Shown here in pieces: positions 25,850-34,521 of a stretch of DNA of 64,000 nt. The stretch is from NCBI GenBank assembly GCA_016294075.1, contig JAEDCQ010000007.1, positions 17,276 to 81,275 on the forward strand, read 5' to 3'. The stretch's first letter is position 1. Every line of letters begins with the position of its first letter. A program made the position numbers and the translations under genes. The DNA is from Lachnospiraceae bacterium (GTDB lineage: Bacteria; Bacillota; Clostridia; Lachnospirales; Lachnospiraceae). The notes under the pieces were generated by a model that saw only the letters and a program-made list of their open reading frames with translations, had not been told where the DNA came from and searched no databases.

Positions 25850-26413
25850 TCATTCATTCGATTTTACCCAATCATCTTTCAAAATACTATAAATACATGC
25901 ATCTACTATGCCTTTATTACTGTAATCTGCCTGCCGCAAAGTTCCTTCATACACCAAGCCACATTTTTTCATTACATTCCCGGAATGAGGATTATGCGGG
26001 TCATGTTGTGACTCTATTCTGTTTGCCCCAACCTCTTCAAATAAATATGGGATTATTGCAGAAAATGCCTCGCTTGTAATTCCCTGATGCCACCACTTAC
26101 TTCCAATACAATATCCTATGTGAAGCATATTTAGGGATTCATTTCTATCAACAACTCCTATCACACCAATCGGTTCATTTAATTCTTTAAGTACAATTGC
26201 CCACTGATAAAAGTCATCATTTACACTTTCCGCAATCCAGGCATTTATTATACTTTCCGTAATTGCCATATCGGTATGCGTTGGCCACCTCAGAAACTCC
26301 GTAACCTTATCATCGGAAGTCCAATTATTATATGCGGCTATCGCATCGTCTTCTACAAATTTTCTTAAAATTAATCTATCGGTTTCTATTGTCTTAGTGC
26401 CTTTATGTGTCAT
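25850..26413 (-). CDS. GNAT family N-acetyltransferase
   Basis: A 187-residue RimJ/RimL-type acetyltransferase. ETDRLILRKFVEDDAIAAYN at the start, PIGVIGVVDRN, and the acetyl-CoA region IGYCIGSKWWHQGITSEAFSA are intact, followed by HDPHNPHSGNVMKKCGLVYEG. The target may be a ribosomal protein N-terminus, an amino acid or an antibiotic; it cannot be read. It appears intact although flanked by damaged genes. Confidence 0.88.
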   Translation of the reverse strand: MTHKGTKTIETDRLILRKFVEDDAIAAYNNWTSDDKVTEFLRWPTHTDMAITESIINAWIAESVNDDFYQWAIVLKELNEPIGVIGVVDRNESLNMLHIGYCIGSKWWHQGITSEAFSAIIPYLFEEVGANRIESQHDPHNPHSGNVMKKCGLVYEGTLRQADYSNKGIVDACIYSILKDDWVKSNE

Positions 26414-26512
26414 ACATATTTCTCCTGATTCTTTGCGTCGACTTTTATAAAATCATCAAATTCATAATCAGCATAATGATTAAGACTATATAGGTCTTTT
26501 ATATCATAAGTC

Positions 26513-27001
26513 TTAAGACTTTTTATTGTTCTTATTTCCTGCAAAAAACACAAAAGAAATACCCCAGATACTGCCATTGTCAGAAGTAAAAGAATAAAAC
26601 ATCAGGCTTGAACGAGCAAAAGTTTCAAATCGCTTTTTAATGTCATAACTATTACTTTCATCAAAATCCCTGTTTCGTTTTAAACTGTTTTCTGAAATTG
26701 CTCTTCCTACAATCCCCTCAAAAACGGAAGCATTATATTCCATAAATTCTTCAAAAGGAATTTTAGGAGTTATAACCCCAGCCTCAACCTCTTTTACCAA
26801 AGCGCTAAATATATGTGTATCAATATCTCTCGCAGGCACAACATTAGGAAAGATTACTCTTGCCCTATCCGGAAAATTGTCTGCAAGAATTAAATCTTGC
26901 ATCGTAATACTGCTTACTGTTTTTTTCTCGCACACTTTCAATGTCGCATCAATAATCTCCGACTTTTTTATTTCATAATACTCTTTTGAAACTCTAGCCA
27001 T
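26513..27001 (-). pseudogene. TetR-family regulator lacking its DNA-recognition helix
   Basis: The 162-residue frame starts MARVSKEYYEIKKSEIIDAT with a proper AGAGG site and follows TetR regulators up to SSITMQDLI. It then skips the turn and recognition helix (normally a GxSxGxIYxY block) and resumes in a ligand-domain-like region. The tail after about residue 135 looks non-homologous. As read it should not bind DNA. In-frame internal deletion plus 3' damage is inferred. Confidence 0.6.
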
Positions 27002-27092
27002 TTGTACCTCTAATAATAATTTTCTCAAATCATCATGTCAATATTGAAAATATCATTATTGGAAAATACGTACCTGACGCGGTACAAGATTC

Positions 27093-27120
27093 AAAAACCC
27101 GGAAGCCAACGGCTTCCGGG
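27093..27120 (-). terminator. Intrinsic terminator of rplM-rpsI
   Basis: Minus strand hairpin CCCGGAAGCC-gtt-GGCTTCCGGG (27098-27120) followed by TTTTT, 49 bases after the rpsI stop. Confidence 0.95.
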
Positions 27121-27168
27121 ATAATAGATAAAAATAGATATTTGAAAATGCTTCCCGCAGAAAACTTC

Positions 27169-27570
27169 CTAACGTTTGCTAAACTGCGGTGCTCTACGAG
27201 CTGCTTTGAGACCGTATTTCTTACGTTCTTTCATACGAGGATCACGTGTTAAGTAACCTGCTTTTTTCAGAACCGGTCTGAAATCTGCGTCTACCTGAAG
27301 TAATGCTCTTGCAATACCATGTCTGATAGCGCCTGCCTGTCCTGTATATCCGCCACCTTTAACGTTTACCTTAACGTCATATTTATCAGCTGTTTCTGTA
27401 GCTGCAAGAGGCTGACGTACGATAACCTTTAATGTTTCTAATCCGAAATATTCATCGATGCTTCTTTTATTGATTGTAATATTACCTGTTCCAGGTACTA
27501 AATATACTCTGGCAATTGATTTTTTTCTTCTACCTGTTCCATAGAACTGAGCTGATTTAGCTTTAGCCAT
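27169..27570 (-). CDS. rpsI: Ribosomal protein S9
   Basis: Small-subunit protein whose C-terminal tail reaches the P site. The 133 residues carry YGTGRRKKSIARVYLVPG, the GGGYTGQAGAIRHGIARAL motif and the conserved ending RRAPQFSKR. It follows rplM by 28 bases in a two-gene unit closed by a strong terminator. Confidence 0.98.
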   Translation of the reverse strand: MAKAKSAQFYGTGRRKKSIARVYLVPGTGNITINKRSIDEYFGLETLKVIVRQPLAATETADKYDVKVNVKGGGYTGQAGAIRHGIARALLQVDADFRPVLKKAGYLTRDPRMKERKKYGLKAARRAPQFSKR

Positions 27571-27598
27571 TTTATTATCTCCTTTCGATACTGTCTAA

Positions 27599-28027
27599 TT
27601 AAAATGTTAATACTTCAGGTTTCTGAGCTGCATGCTTGTGATCAGGCCCTGCGTATACGAAAAGTTTCTTGTACATCTGTCTTCCTAAAGGGCCCTTTGG
27701 AAGCATACCCTTAACAGCTAATTCGATAACTTCTTCAGGCTTCTTAGCTAACTTTTCTCTTAAAACGGTTTCTTTCATACCACCAACATAGTCTGAATGA
27801 TGGTAATAAACTTTCTGGTCTAATTTCTTACCTGTAACAGCAATCTTCTCTGCGTTGATTACGATTACATAATCACCTGTATCGATATGAGGTGTGAAAA
27901 TCGGTTTATTCTTACCTCTTAAAACTTTTGCTACTTCTGATGCAAGGCGTCCCAATGTCTTACCTTCAGCATCCACTACATACCATTTTCTATCAATTGT
28001 AGCCGGACTAGCCATAAATGTTTTCAT
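27599..28027 (-). CDS. rplM: Ribosomal protein L13
   Basis: An early-assembling large-subunit protein of 142 residues (RKWYVVDAEGKTLGRLASEV, KVYYHHSDYVGGMK, KGMLPKGPLGRQMYKKL). GGAGG eight bases before the ATG at 28027 sets the start; a longer in-frame extension to 28078 lacks such a site. It is preceded by a roughly 200-base leader from a perfect promoter. Confidence 0.98.
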   Translation of the reverse strand: MKTFMASPATIDRKWYVVDAEGKTLGRLASEVAKVLRGKNKPIFTPHIDTGDYVIVINAEKIAVTGKKLDQKVYYHHSDYVGGMKETVLREKLAKKPEEVIELAVKGMLPKGPLGRQMYKKLFVYAGPDHKHAAQKPEVLTF

Positions 28028-28230
28028 CGTATTTCCTCCATTAAAAATCATTGTTTCCATTGTCGTCTGATTCTTCACTCGGGGCTATGAGTTCCAAATC
28101 AATCTGCGCTTCAAAAAAAGCACGACATTTTGTCTTCTTCATAGGCAACTTCTTCTAAAAATCCAATGTTTTAGCGGGTTTAAACAGGAATTCGGGGCTA
28201 TGAATTCTGTTTTTCCAAACGTTGCCACAC
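28028..28230 (-). promoter_or_regulatory. rplM-rpsI leader with hairpin and direct repeat
   Basis: The transcribed leader starts with a hairpin (AACAG/AATTC arms, 28182-28212) whose loop carries CATAGCCCCG. The same decamer recurs near the gene at 28079-28089. Firmicute L13 genes often have an autoregulatory leader; whether this is one needs a covariance model. Confidence 0.45.
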
Positions 28231-28236
28231 TGATGT

Positions 28237-28265
28237 ATTATACTAAACGCATCCGCGCGTGTCAA
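28237..28265 (-). promoter_or_regulatory. Consensus promoter of rplM-rpsI
   Basis: Minus strand TTGACA, 17 bases, TATAAT: perfect consensus, placed just past the end of truA. Confidence 0.9.
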
Positions 28266-28279
28266 TCACTTTTTTGTTA

Positions 28280-29038
28280 CTATTTAGCAAATTCATCCAG
28301 CTCCGGGAAATGCAACTCTTTTAATATTAGTCCGTTCGGCGGAGCAGTCGGTCCTGCTGCACAGCGGTCCTTCTTTTCCAAAATTCGTTCCAGCATCTGT
28401 GGCGGATATTTCCCCCTTCCGACATCCATAAGCGTACCGGCAATAATGCGGACCATATTGTACAGAAAGCCATTTCCCGTGATTCGGATTATAATATCCA
28501 CACCTTCTCTGATTACCTGTATATCAAAAATTGTCCGCACCGTTGTCGTGGCTGTCGTATTTATGCTGCAAAAGCTTTTAAAATCGTGCGTACCGACCAG
28601 ATAAGCCGCTGCCTCCCTCATAAGCTCCTCGTTTAACGGAACATAGGTAAAATACGCATAACGGCTTTTTAAAGGGTCCGCAAACTCCTCGCAATCAATT
28701 CGGTATTCATATGTTTTTATCGTGTCGGTTCTTCGCGGATGAAAGTCGGCCGGCACTTCCTGAGACTTTCGTATCCTGATTTCAAGCGGAAGCATTTGAT
28801 TTAACGCATATGCATACTTTTCCGGAGGGATTTCCGCTTCCGTATCAAAAACGGCTGCATTGCACATCGCATGTACACCTGCATCCGTTCTGCTTGCTCC
28901 AATCACTTCTATCTCTGTCTTCAAGAGGCGTGAGAGTGCTTTATTCAATTCCCCCTCGATGGTCTTTGCATTATTCTGAAACTGCCATCCATGGTAATAG
29001 GTGCCGTCATAGGCAACTGTCAGCATAATTCGTTTCAT
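28280..29038 (-). CDS. truA: tRNA pseudouridine(38-40) synthase
   Basis: Isomerises uridines 38-40 in the tRNA anticodon arm. The 252 residues start MKRIMLTVAYDGTYYHGWQF, with catalytic aspartate in GASRTDAGVHAM and NGFLYNMVRIIAGTL near the end. It lies 12 bases after ecfT, at the end of the ECF operon, an order common in Clostridia. Confidence 0.96.
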   Translation of the reverse strand: MKRIMLTVAYDGTYYHGWQFQNNAKTIEGELNKALSRLLKTEIEVIGASRTDAGVHAMCNAAVFDTEAEIPPEKYAYALNQMLPLEIRIRKSQEVPADFHPRRTDTIKTYEYRIDCEEFADPLKSRYAYFTYVPLNEELMREAAAYLVGTHDFKSFCSINTTATTTVRTIFDIQVIREGVDIIIRITGNGFLYNMVRIIAGTLMDVGRGKYPPQMLERILEKKDRCAAGPTAPPNGLILKELHFPELDEFAK

Positions 29039-29050
29039 ATCTGCCTCATA

Positions 29051-29848
29051 TCATAATCTTCCGATTCCGATGCATGCCGCGAAATAAGCAAGCAGCACAA
29101 AATAAGCAATTCTGTCTCTTCTTTTATAAATCAACGGTTTCATCTTGGTACGATGCTCTCCGCCACGGTAGCATCTGGCTTCCATCGCCATTGCCAAATC
29201 ATTTGCTCGGCGAAATGCCGAGATGAACAGAGGAACCAAAAGAGGAACCATTGCTTTTGCTTTTTTAATAATATTACCGCTCTCAAAATCAGCACCTCTG
29301 GCAATCTGAGCTTTCATAATTTTATCGGTTTCTTCCAATAAAATCGGGATAAAGCGAAGGGCAATCGACATCATCATTGCAATTTCATGAACCGGCACCT
29401 TTATTTTATTAAGCGGCTTCATCAAACTTTCCAAACCGTCTGTCAGATTATTCGGTGTTGTGGTCAGCGTCATAACAGAAGAACCTATAATCAGAAATGT
29501 CAGACGCACTGCCATCATAACTGCCGTTCTGAGTCCTTCCTTTGTGATTGTCAGCTTCCATATCTGAATAAGCGGTGTTCCCGGTGTTAAAAACAGGTTA
29601 AACACTACCGTAAGCAGTAACAGAAATACGATTGCCTTCATACCTTTTATCATAAATTTAAACGGAACCTTTGACAAACGAATCACGCCTGCCAAAAAGC
29701 ATAAAGCAATCAAATATCCCCATACATTTTTTACTAAAAACAGGGATATGATAAATACAAAGGTTGATGTCAGCTTTACTCTCGGATCCAACCTGTGTAT
29801 CACAGAATCGGTCTGGTAATACTGACCTAATGTAATATCTCTTAACAT
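29051..29848 (-). CDS. ecfT: Energy-coupling factor transporter membrane subunit
   Basis: The scaffold that links substrate-binding S components to the ATPases in vitamin and metal uptake. The 265 residues have five or six helices and the two coupling ARG motifs (KAQIARGADF and MAMEARCYRGGE). It is followed by truA and preceded by ecfA2. No S component gene is nearby, as in group II shared modules. Confidence 0.94.
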   Translation of the reverse strand: MLRDITLGQYYQTDSVIHRLDPRVKLTSTFVFIISLFLVKNVWGYLIALCFLAGVIRLSKVPFKFMIKGMKAIVFLLLLTVVFNLFLTPGTPLIQIWKLTITKEGLRTAVMMAVRLTFLIIGSSVMTLTTTPNNLTDGLESLMKPLNKIKVPVHEIAMMMSIALRFIPILLEETDKIMKAQIARGADFESGNIIKKAKAMVPLLVPLFISAFRRANDLAMAMEARCYRGGEHRTKMKPLIYKRRDRIAYFVLLAYFAACIGIGRL

Positions 29849-29885
29849 CTTATATTCCTTATCCTTCCAGATTTTACAGTATCTG

Positions 29886-30731
29886 TTATCCTATAACCCG
29901 TAAGATTTCGTCTGCCGCCTCTTTAATGGTCGTCGCGTCTGTTCTTACCGGGAATCCTTCCTCTAATAACTTATGCATTATATACGTTACCTGCGGTGCC
30001 GCAAGTCCTACTTCTTCCAATTCCTTATAATGGGAAAAAACAGCCTTCGGTACATCATCGTATAGAATCCTGCCACGATTCATAACCACAATTCGGTTAA
30101 CATAATTGGCAACATCCTCCATACTGTGTGAAACCAGGACAACCGTAATATTGCTTTCATCATGAAGCTTTTTAACCTGTCCTAAAATTTCATCACGTCC
30201 TTTGGGGTCAAGCCCTGCCGTCGGCTCATCCAATACCAGAATATCCGGTTTCATTGCAAGTACGCCTGCAATCGCCACACGGCGCTTCTGCCCGCCGGAT
30301 AATTCAAAGGGTGACTGATAAAAGAAATCGTCTTCCAAACCGACCTGTTTTAATGCCTCATAGGCTCTAAGTTCTACTTCTTTTTGGGAAAGTCCGAGAT
30401 TTTTGGGGCCAAAACAGACATCCTCAAATACCGTCGTTTCAAACAACTGATGCTCCGGATACTGAAATACAAGGCCAACCCTGCTTCTTAAATCCTTTAA
30501 TGAAAAGTCTTTATCGTAAATATCCTGCCCATTAAACAGAATATCCCCTTTACTTGCCTTTAACAGTCCGTTTAAATGCTGTACCAAAGTGGATTTACCG
30601 GAACCCGTATGTCCAATCAATCCGATAAAATCCCCATCGTTTATTGTAAGACAGATATCCTGCAATGCCGCAGTCTGTAATGTTGTATCTTCTCCGTATA
30701 TATGATATACATGATTTAATATTAGTGACAT
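29886..30731 (-). CDS. ecfA2: Energy-coupling factor ATPase 2
   Basis: ABC ATPase of 281 residues. Walker A GHTGSGKST, Q-loop FQYPEHQLFE, signature LSGGQKRRVAIAG, Walker B ILVLDEPTAGLDP and H-loop VSHSMEDV are all intact. It pairs with EcfA1 to power the shared ECF module. The start overlaps the end of ecfA1 by 10 bases, indicating coupled translation. Confidence 0.95.
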   Translation of the reverse strand: MSLILNHVYHIYGEDTTLQTAALQDICLTINDGDFIGLIGHTGSGKSTLVQHLNGLLKASKGDILFNGQDIYDKDFSLKDLRSRVGLVFQYPEHQLFETTVFEDVCFGPKNLGLSQKEVELRAYEALKQVGLEDDFFYQSPFELSGGQKRRVAIAGVLAMKPDILVLDEPTAGLDPKGRDEILGQVKKLHDESNITVVLVSHSMEDVANYVNRIVVMNRGRILYDDVPKAVFSHYKELEEVGLAAPQVTYIMHKLLEEGFPVRTDATTIKEAADEILRVIG

Positions 30732-31582
30732 ATATCTCCCATCTTTAACGCCGCTGTCAGTTCATCCATAGTCAAAATCCCGTCCGGAATCCGCAAGCCC
30801 CTTTTCTGCAACTCATGTGCCAGTAATGTAACCTGTGGCACATCCAGACGAAGCTCTTTTAATTCCTCGACATGAGAAAAAACCTCGCGCGGAGTTCCCT
30901 GTAATTTTACTCTGCCCTTATCCATAACATAGACCTTATCCGCATAAATGACTTCTTCCATATAATGTGTAATCAGAATGATTGTAACTTTCTCGACATC
31001 GTTTAAGGCTCTTGCAGCACGGATAACATCCTTTCTACCATTCGGGTCAAGCATTGCCGTCGGCTCGTCCAGAACAATACATTTCGGATGCATCGCTATG
31101 ACACCTGCAATGGAAACTCTTTGTTTTTGTCCGCCTGAAAGCTTGTTTGGAGAGTGCTTCCTATATTCATACATTCCAACCGCCTTAAGGCTTTCTTCCA
31201 CACGCTCCCATATCTCCTTTGTCGGAATACCCAGATTCTCCGGTCCGAATCCGACATCCTCCTCCACGACCTGACCGATAATCTGATTATCCGGATTCTG
31301 GAATACCATTCCTGCGGTTTGTCTGACATCCCATATATTCTCTTCCTTACGGGTATCCTTACCATCTACGTAAATGCTTCCCTCTGTAGGATATAAGATT
31401 GCATTCAGATGCTTCGCAAATGTGGATTTACCGGAACCGTTATGCCCAAGAATCGCAATGAAATCCCCCTGCTCAATAGATAGTGAAATATCATCTACTG
31501 CCCTGGTAATTCCTTCCACATTTCCGTTTTCATCTCTTCTTATATAATCAAAAGATAAATTTTTCGATTCAATTATTGCCAT
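30722..31582 (-). CDS. ecfA1: Energy-coupling factor ATPase 1
   Basis: ABC ATPase of 286 residues. Walker A GHNGSGKST, Q-loop FQNPDNQIIGQ (the EcfA1-type variant), signature LSGGQKQRVSIAG, Walker B CIVLDEPTAMLDP and H-loop ITHYMEEV are intact. It is the first gene of the operon ecfA1-ecfA2-ecfT-truA. A perfect -10 with a weak -35 lies about 70 bases upstream. Confidence 0.95.
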   Translation of the reverse strand: MAIIESKNLSFDYIRRDENGNVEGITRAVDDISLSIEQGDFIAILGHNGSGKSTFAKHLNAILYPTEGSIYVDGKDTRKEENIWDVRQTAGMVFQNPDNQIIGQVVEEDVGFGPENLGIPTKEIWERVEESLKAVGMYEYRKHSPNKLSGGQKQRVSIAGVIAMHPKCIVLDEPTAMLDPNGRKDVIRAARALNDVEKVTIILITHYMEEVIYADKVYVMDKGRVKLQGTPREVFSHVEELKELRLDVPQVTLLAHELQKRGLRIPDGILTMDELTAALKMGDICH

Positions 31583-31651
31583 ATTTGCTCCATTTTGTAA
31601 TCCTGCAAATCATTACAGGCATGCCACACTTTATCGTGATACGGCTTTGAT

Positions 31652-31680
31652 ATTATAATCATAATCTTCATTTTACTAAA
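31652..31680 (-). promoter_or_regulatory. Possible promoter of the ECF operon
   Basis: Minus strand TTTAGT, 17 bases, TATAAT. Only the -10 is strong. Confidence 0.35.
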
Positions 31681-31699
31681 ACTTACCGTTAATATCAAG

Positions 31700-31728
31700 T
31701 TGTATCACTTTCTTTTTTATGTCATAAT
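31700..31728 (+). promoter_or_regulatory. Possible promoter of the M15 peptidase gene
   Basis: TTGTAT, 17 bases, CATAAT; about 160 bases ahead of the gene and upstream of the duplicated start region. Confidence 0.4.
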
Positions 31729-31774
31729 GCAAGGAAGAAGAATATCTGTATATGTAAAAAGAAAGAAGAATCAG

Positions 31775-31906
31775 ATTACTATTTACACCACCGGTCAAAG
31801 AAGTGGAATAGAGAATAGTGTGAAAGAAAGTAGAACTTTCATTACTATTTGTGCCGCAAGCCAAAGGCGGCGGAATGGAGAATAATATGAAAAAAAACGA
31901 GAATAT
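31775..31906 (+). repeat. Diverged 66-bp tandem duplication over the translation start
   Basis: ATTACTATTT begins at 31775 and again at 31841. The two halves also share CAAAG, GGAAT, GAGAATA and TGAAA at matching offsets. The second copy contains the ribosome site and ATG of the peptidase, the first a GTG in the same place. Confidence 0.6.
31820..31885 (+). CDS. Possible 21-residue leader peptide
   Basis: A GTG at 31820, preceded by GGAATAGAG, opens a short frame VKESRTFITICAASQRRRNG that stops one base before the peptidase ATG. It occupies the first copy of the duplicated start region. It could couple translation to the peptidase or be a by-product of the duplication. Product unknown. Confidence 0.35.
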   Translation: MKESRTFITICAASQRRRNGE

Positions 31907-32789
31907 ATGGAAGACGCTCGCGATTCTGGCCTTTGTTGTGTTTGGCTGTGCCTTTTTATCGCGAAGTCTTAACTCTTCCAAAACTTTATATGAATATGCA
32001 TTAGAAAATCCGGCTGCTACAACGGTGGAAGAAGAAACAGAGCCTGTTTCTGATAATTCCATATCCGCAAATACACCGGAACCGTCAACCGAAGAACCCC
32101 TCACAGAAGAAGCTTCTCCGGAAATGACTGCAGCAGTCAATCCCAATCGTTACACGTATACGGAGGGATTTTACTGCGAACCGATTACTCCGGAGATGGA
32201 AAATCGCATCCGCGGTATCTCCTATCCCGAAGATGATTCCGACAGTGAAATTACACTGGATGACTTATCCTATGTTAGTGTATTGTACAATGATTTTGAA
32301 GGAAATATTCAGATTGGAGAAATCATTTGTAACAAATCTATAGCACTGGATTTGTTAGAAATATTTGAAGAGCTTTACAGGAACAGTTATCAGTTTGAAG
32401 AAATATCCCTGATAGACAAATATGAGGGCGATGATACACTTTCCATGGAGCATAACAACACCTCCTGTTTCAACTACCGTATTGTAAACGGAACAGATGA
32501 ATTATCCGAGGATAAATTATCCAAGGATAATTTATCCTTGCATGCATACGGTCTGGCTATTGATATCAACCCGTACTACAATCCTTATGTCGTTTTCAAT
32601 AAAGACGGAAGCGGCAAGACTTATATCTCTCCGGAGGGAAGTGAGGTATACGCTGACCGCAGCAAAGATTTTCCTTACAAAATTGATGAAAACGACCTCT
32701 GCTACAAGCTCTTTATCGAGCATGGCTTCACCTGGGGCGGCAATTGGAATTCCAGCAAGGATTACCAACATTTTCAGAAGGTAAAATAA
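31887..32789 (+). CDS. M15 family (VanY-like) D,D-carboxypeptidase
   Basis: A 300-residue envelope protein. It has an N-terminal membrane anchor (about 8-26), an acidic T/E/S-rich spacer (about 40-85), and a peptidase domain with the zinc motif SLHAYGLAID (S217-D226) and the second zinc histidine H295 in DYQHFQ. It should trim D-Ala-D-Ala-type stem peptides or similar. GGAG six bases before the ATG at 31887 fixes the start. Just before the zinc motif, three LS-x-D units are repeated, an insertion not typical of relatives. Ends at a strong bidirectional terminator. Confidence 0.88.
   Translation: MKKNENIWKTLAILAFVVFGCAFLSRSLNSSKTLYEYALENPAATTVEEETEPVSDNSISANTPEPSTEEPLTEEASPEMTAAVNPNRYTYTEGFYCEPITPEMENRIRGISYPEDDSDSEITLDDLSYVSVLYNDFEGNIQIGEIICNKSIALDLLEIFEELYRNSYQFEEISLIDKYEGDDTLSMEHNNTSCFNYRIVNGTDELSEDKLSKDNLSLHAYGLAIDINPYYNPYVVFNKDGSGKTYISPEGSEVYADRSKDFPYKIDENDLCYKLFIEHGFTWGGNWNSSKDYQHFQKVK
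32499..32540 (+). repeat. In-frame 15-bp tandem repeat in the peptidase gene
   Basis: Two full 15-base units (32499-32513, 32514-32528) and a partial third (32529-32540) encode ELSED-KLSKD-NLS immediately before the zinc-binding HAYG. Confidence 0.8.
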
Positions 32790-32802
32790 AACCGCTTTAA
32801 GA

Positions 32803-32832
32803 AAAAAACCCCGGAGATTTCCGGGGTTTTTC
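32803..32832. terminator. Bidirectional terminator peptidase/rplQ
   Basis: CCCCGGA (32809-32815) pairs with TCCGGGG (32820-32826), with A7 before and T5 after. It closes both the peptidase gene and the ribosomal supercluster. Confidence 0.95.
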
Positions 32833-32843
32833 ACAATCAATTA

Positions 32844-33374
32844 TTAAACTAACTCAAGAACTACTTCCATAGCACCATCGCCCTTACGCTGTCCGATTTT
32901 GATAATTCTTGTGTAACCACCATTACGTGTTGCATACTTAGGAGCGATTTCGTCAAATAATTTTGCACAAAGATCAACTTTCTTTGCATCTTTCTTTCTT
33001 CCGCTTGCAACCTGAGCTGTAACAGGATATAAAACTTTTAACATCTGTCTTCTGGCATGAAGTCTGGAAGGTAAATCTTTTTTGATTTCCTTTTCTACTT
33101 CGTCAAATACAGTAACCTTCTTACCATCTACAACTTCTTTGACTCTCTTGCCATCTTTGTCCTTACGAGGAACTTTTGCCATAACCTTAACTGTTTCAAA
33201 GTTATCTTTTTCTTTTACAGCCAAAGCGATTAAGCCTTCAACCTGCTTCTTCACTTCTTTTGCTCTTGCCTCTGTAGTAACAATTTTACCATTTACTAAT
33301 AAAGCTGTTGTCAAGCTTCTTAACATAGCTTTTCTCTGGTCAGATGTTCTTCCCAATTTTCTATACTGTGCCAT
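32844..33374 (-). CDS. rplQ: Ribosomal protein L17
   Basis: Large-subunit protein near the exit tunnel. At 176 residues it is longer than Bacillus L17 (about 120) because of a lysine-rich insertion (about 60-110), a form I associate with Lachnospiraceae. MAQYRKLGRTSDQRKAMLRS and the RLHARRQ and YTRIIKIGQRKGD blocks are clear. GGAG before the ATG at 33374 decides the start over 33386. Last gene of the supercluster. Confidence 0.97.
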   Translation of the reverse strand: MAQYRKLGRTSDQRKAMLRSLTTALLVNGKIVTTEARAKEVKKQVEGLIALAVKEKDNFETVKVMAKVPRKDKDGKRVKEVVDGKKVTVFDEVEKEIKKDLPSRLHARRQMLKVLYPVTAQVASGRKKDAKKVDLCAKLFDEIAPKYATRNGGYTRIIKIGQRKGDGAMEVVLELV

Positions 33375-33505
33375 TTTAATCTCCATTCTGCCTTTTTAGG
33401 CTCTCATCCGGCTGTGCTCTTTGGTCTTATGCGCCGAATGGTGCGTGGTTTCCCACATTGAATAGTATCATCAGATTCAAACTCTTTGGATTTATCGAAT
33501 CTGCA

Positions 33506-34459
33506 TTAGTTCTCTTCGCTTGGATTTAATTGAAGTCCGAGTTCTTTTAACTTTGCAAGAACTTCTTCTAAGGACTTACGTCCAAGATTACGAACCTTCA
33601 TCATATCTTCAGGGGTCTTGTTTGTTAATTCCTGAACAGTATTAATGCCGGCTCTCTTTAAGCAGTTGTATGAACGAACGGATAATTCCAATTCATCAAT
33701 GCTCATCTCAAGAACTTTTTCTTTTTCATCATCCTCTTTTTCTACCATAACTTCTGCAGTCTTGGCATTTTCGGATAAATCAATAAAAAGATTTAAGTGT
33801 TCGCTGAGAACCTTTGCGGCAAGACTTACAGCTTCATCCGGAATCAAAGTTCCGTTTGTATAAACATCTAAAGTTAGTTTATCATAATCTGTAATCTGTC
33901 CGACACGAGTATTCTCAACCGTAACATTTACTCTTTCAACAGGTGTATAGATAGAATCTACTGATATTACACCAATGGGTAAATCAGTGCTCTTATTCTT
34001 GTCTGCACTAACGTAGCCTCTGCCCTTAGTAATTGTTAATTCCATATACAGCTTACCGCCGCTTAAAGTAGCAATAACCTGATCCGGATTCTTAATCTCG
34101 ATATCGGAATCAACCTGAATATCACCTGCTGTAACAACGCCTTCTCCCTCAAAGTCAATATATGCTGTCTTAGGCTCATTTGTTTCACTGTTGTTTTTTA
34201 TAGCAAGACTCTTGATATTCATAATAATTTCCGTCACGTCCTCTTTAACGCCCGGAATAGAACTGAACTCATGTAATACACCATCAATCTTAACCTGGCT
34301 AACTGCTGCGCCCGGTAAAGAAGAAAGCATAATTCTTCTTAAAGAATTACCAAGTGTAATACCGTAACCTCTCTCTAAAGGCTCCACTACAAATCTGCCG
34401 TATTTCTTGTCCTCAGAGATTTCTGCAACCTCAATATTTGGTCTTTCAAAATCAAACAC
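33506..34459 (-). CDS. rpoA: RNA polymerase alpha subunit
   Basis: 317 residues. The N-terminal dimerisation domain (EPLERGYGITLGNSLRRIML) joins by an acidic linker to the C-terminal helix-hairpin-helix domain (NCLKRAGINTVQEL through RNLGRKSLEEV) that contacts UP elements and activators. It lies between rpsD and rplQ in the canonical alpha operon order. Confidence 0.98.
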   Translation of the reverse strand: MFDFERPNIEVAEISEDKKYGRFVVEPLERGYGITLGNSLRRIMLSSLPGAAVSQVKIDGVLHEFSSIPGVKEDVTEIIMNIKSLAIKNNSETNEPKTAYIDFEGEGVVTAGDIQVDSDIEIKNPDQVIATLSGGKLYMELTITKGRGYVSADKNKSTDLPIGVISVDSIYTPVERVNVTVENTRVGQITDYDKLTLDVYTNGTLIPDEAVSLAAKVLSEHLNLFIDLSENAKTAEVMVEKEDDEKEKVLEMSIDELELSVRSYNCLKRAGINTVQELTNKTPEDMMKVRNLGRKSLEEVLAKLKELGLQLNPSEEN

Positions 34460-34521
34460 TGCAAATACCCTCCTTTAATGAATACAACGTCTATAGCCAC
34501 TACTTGATTATCATCTACTTA

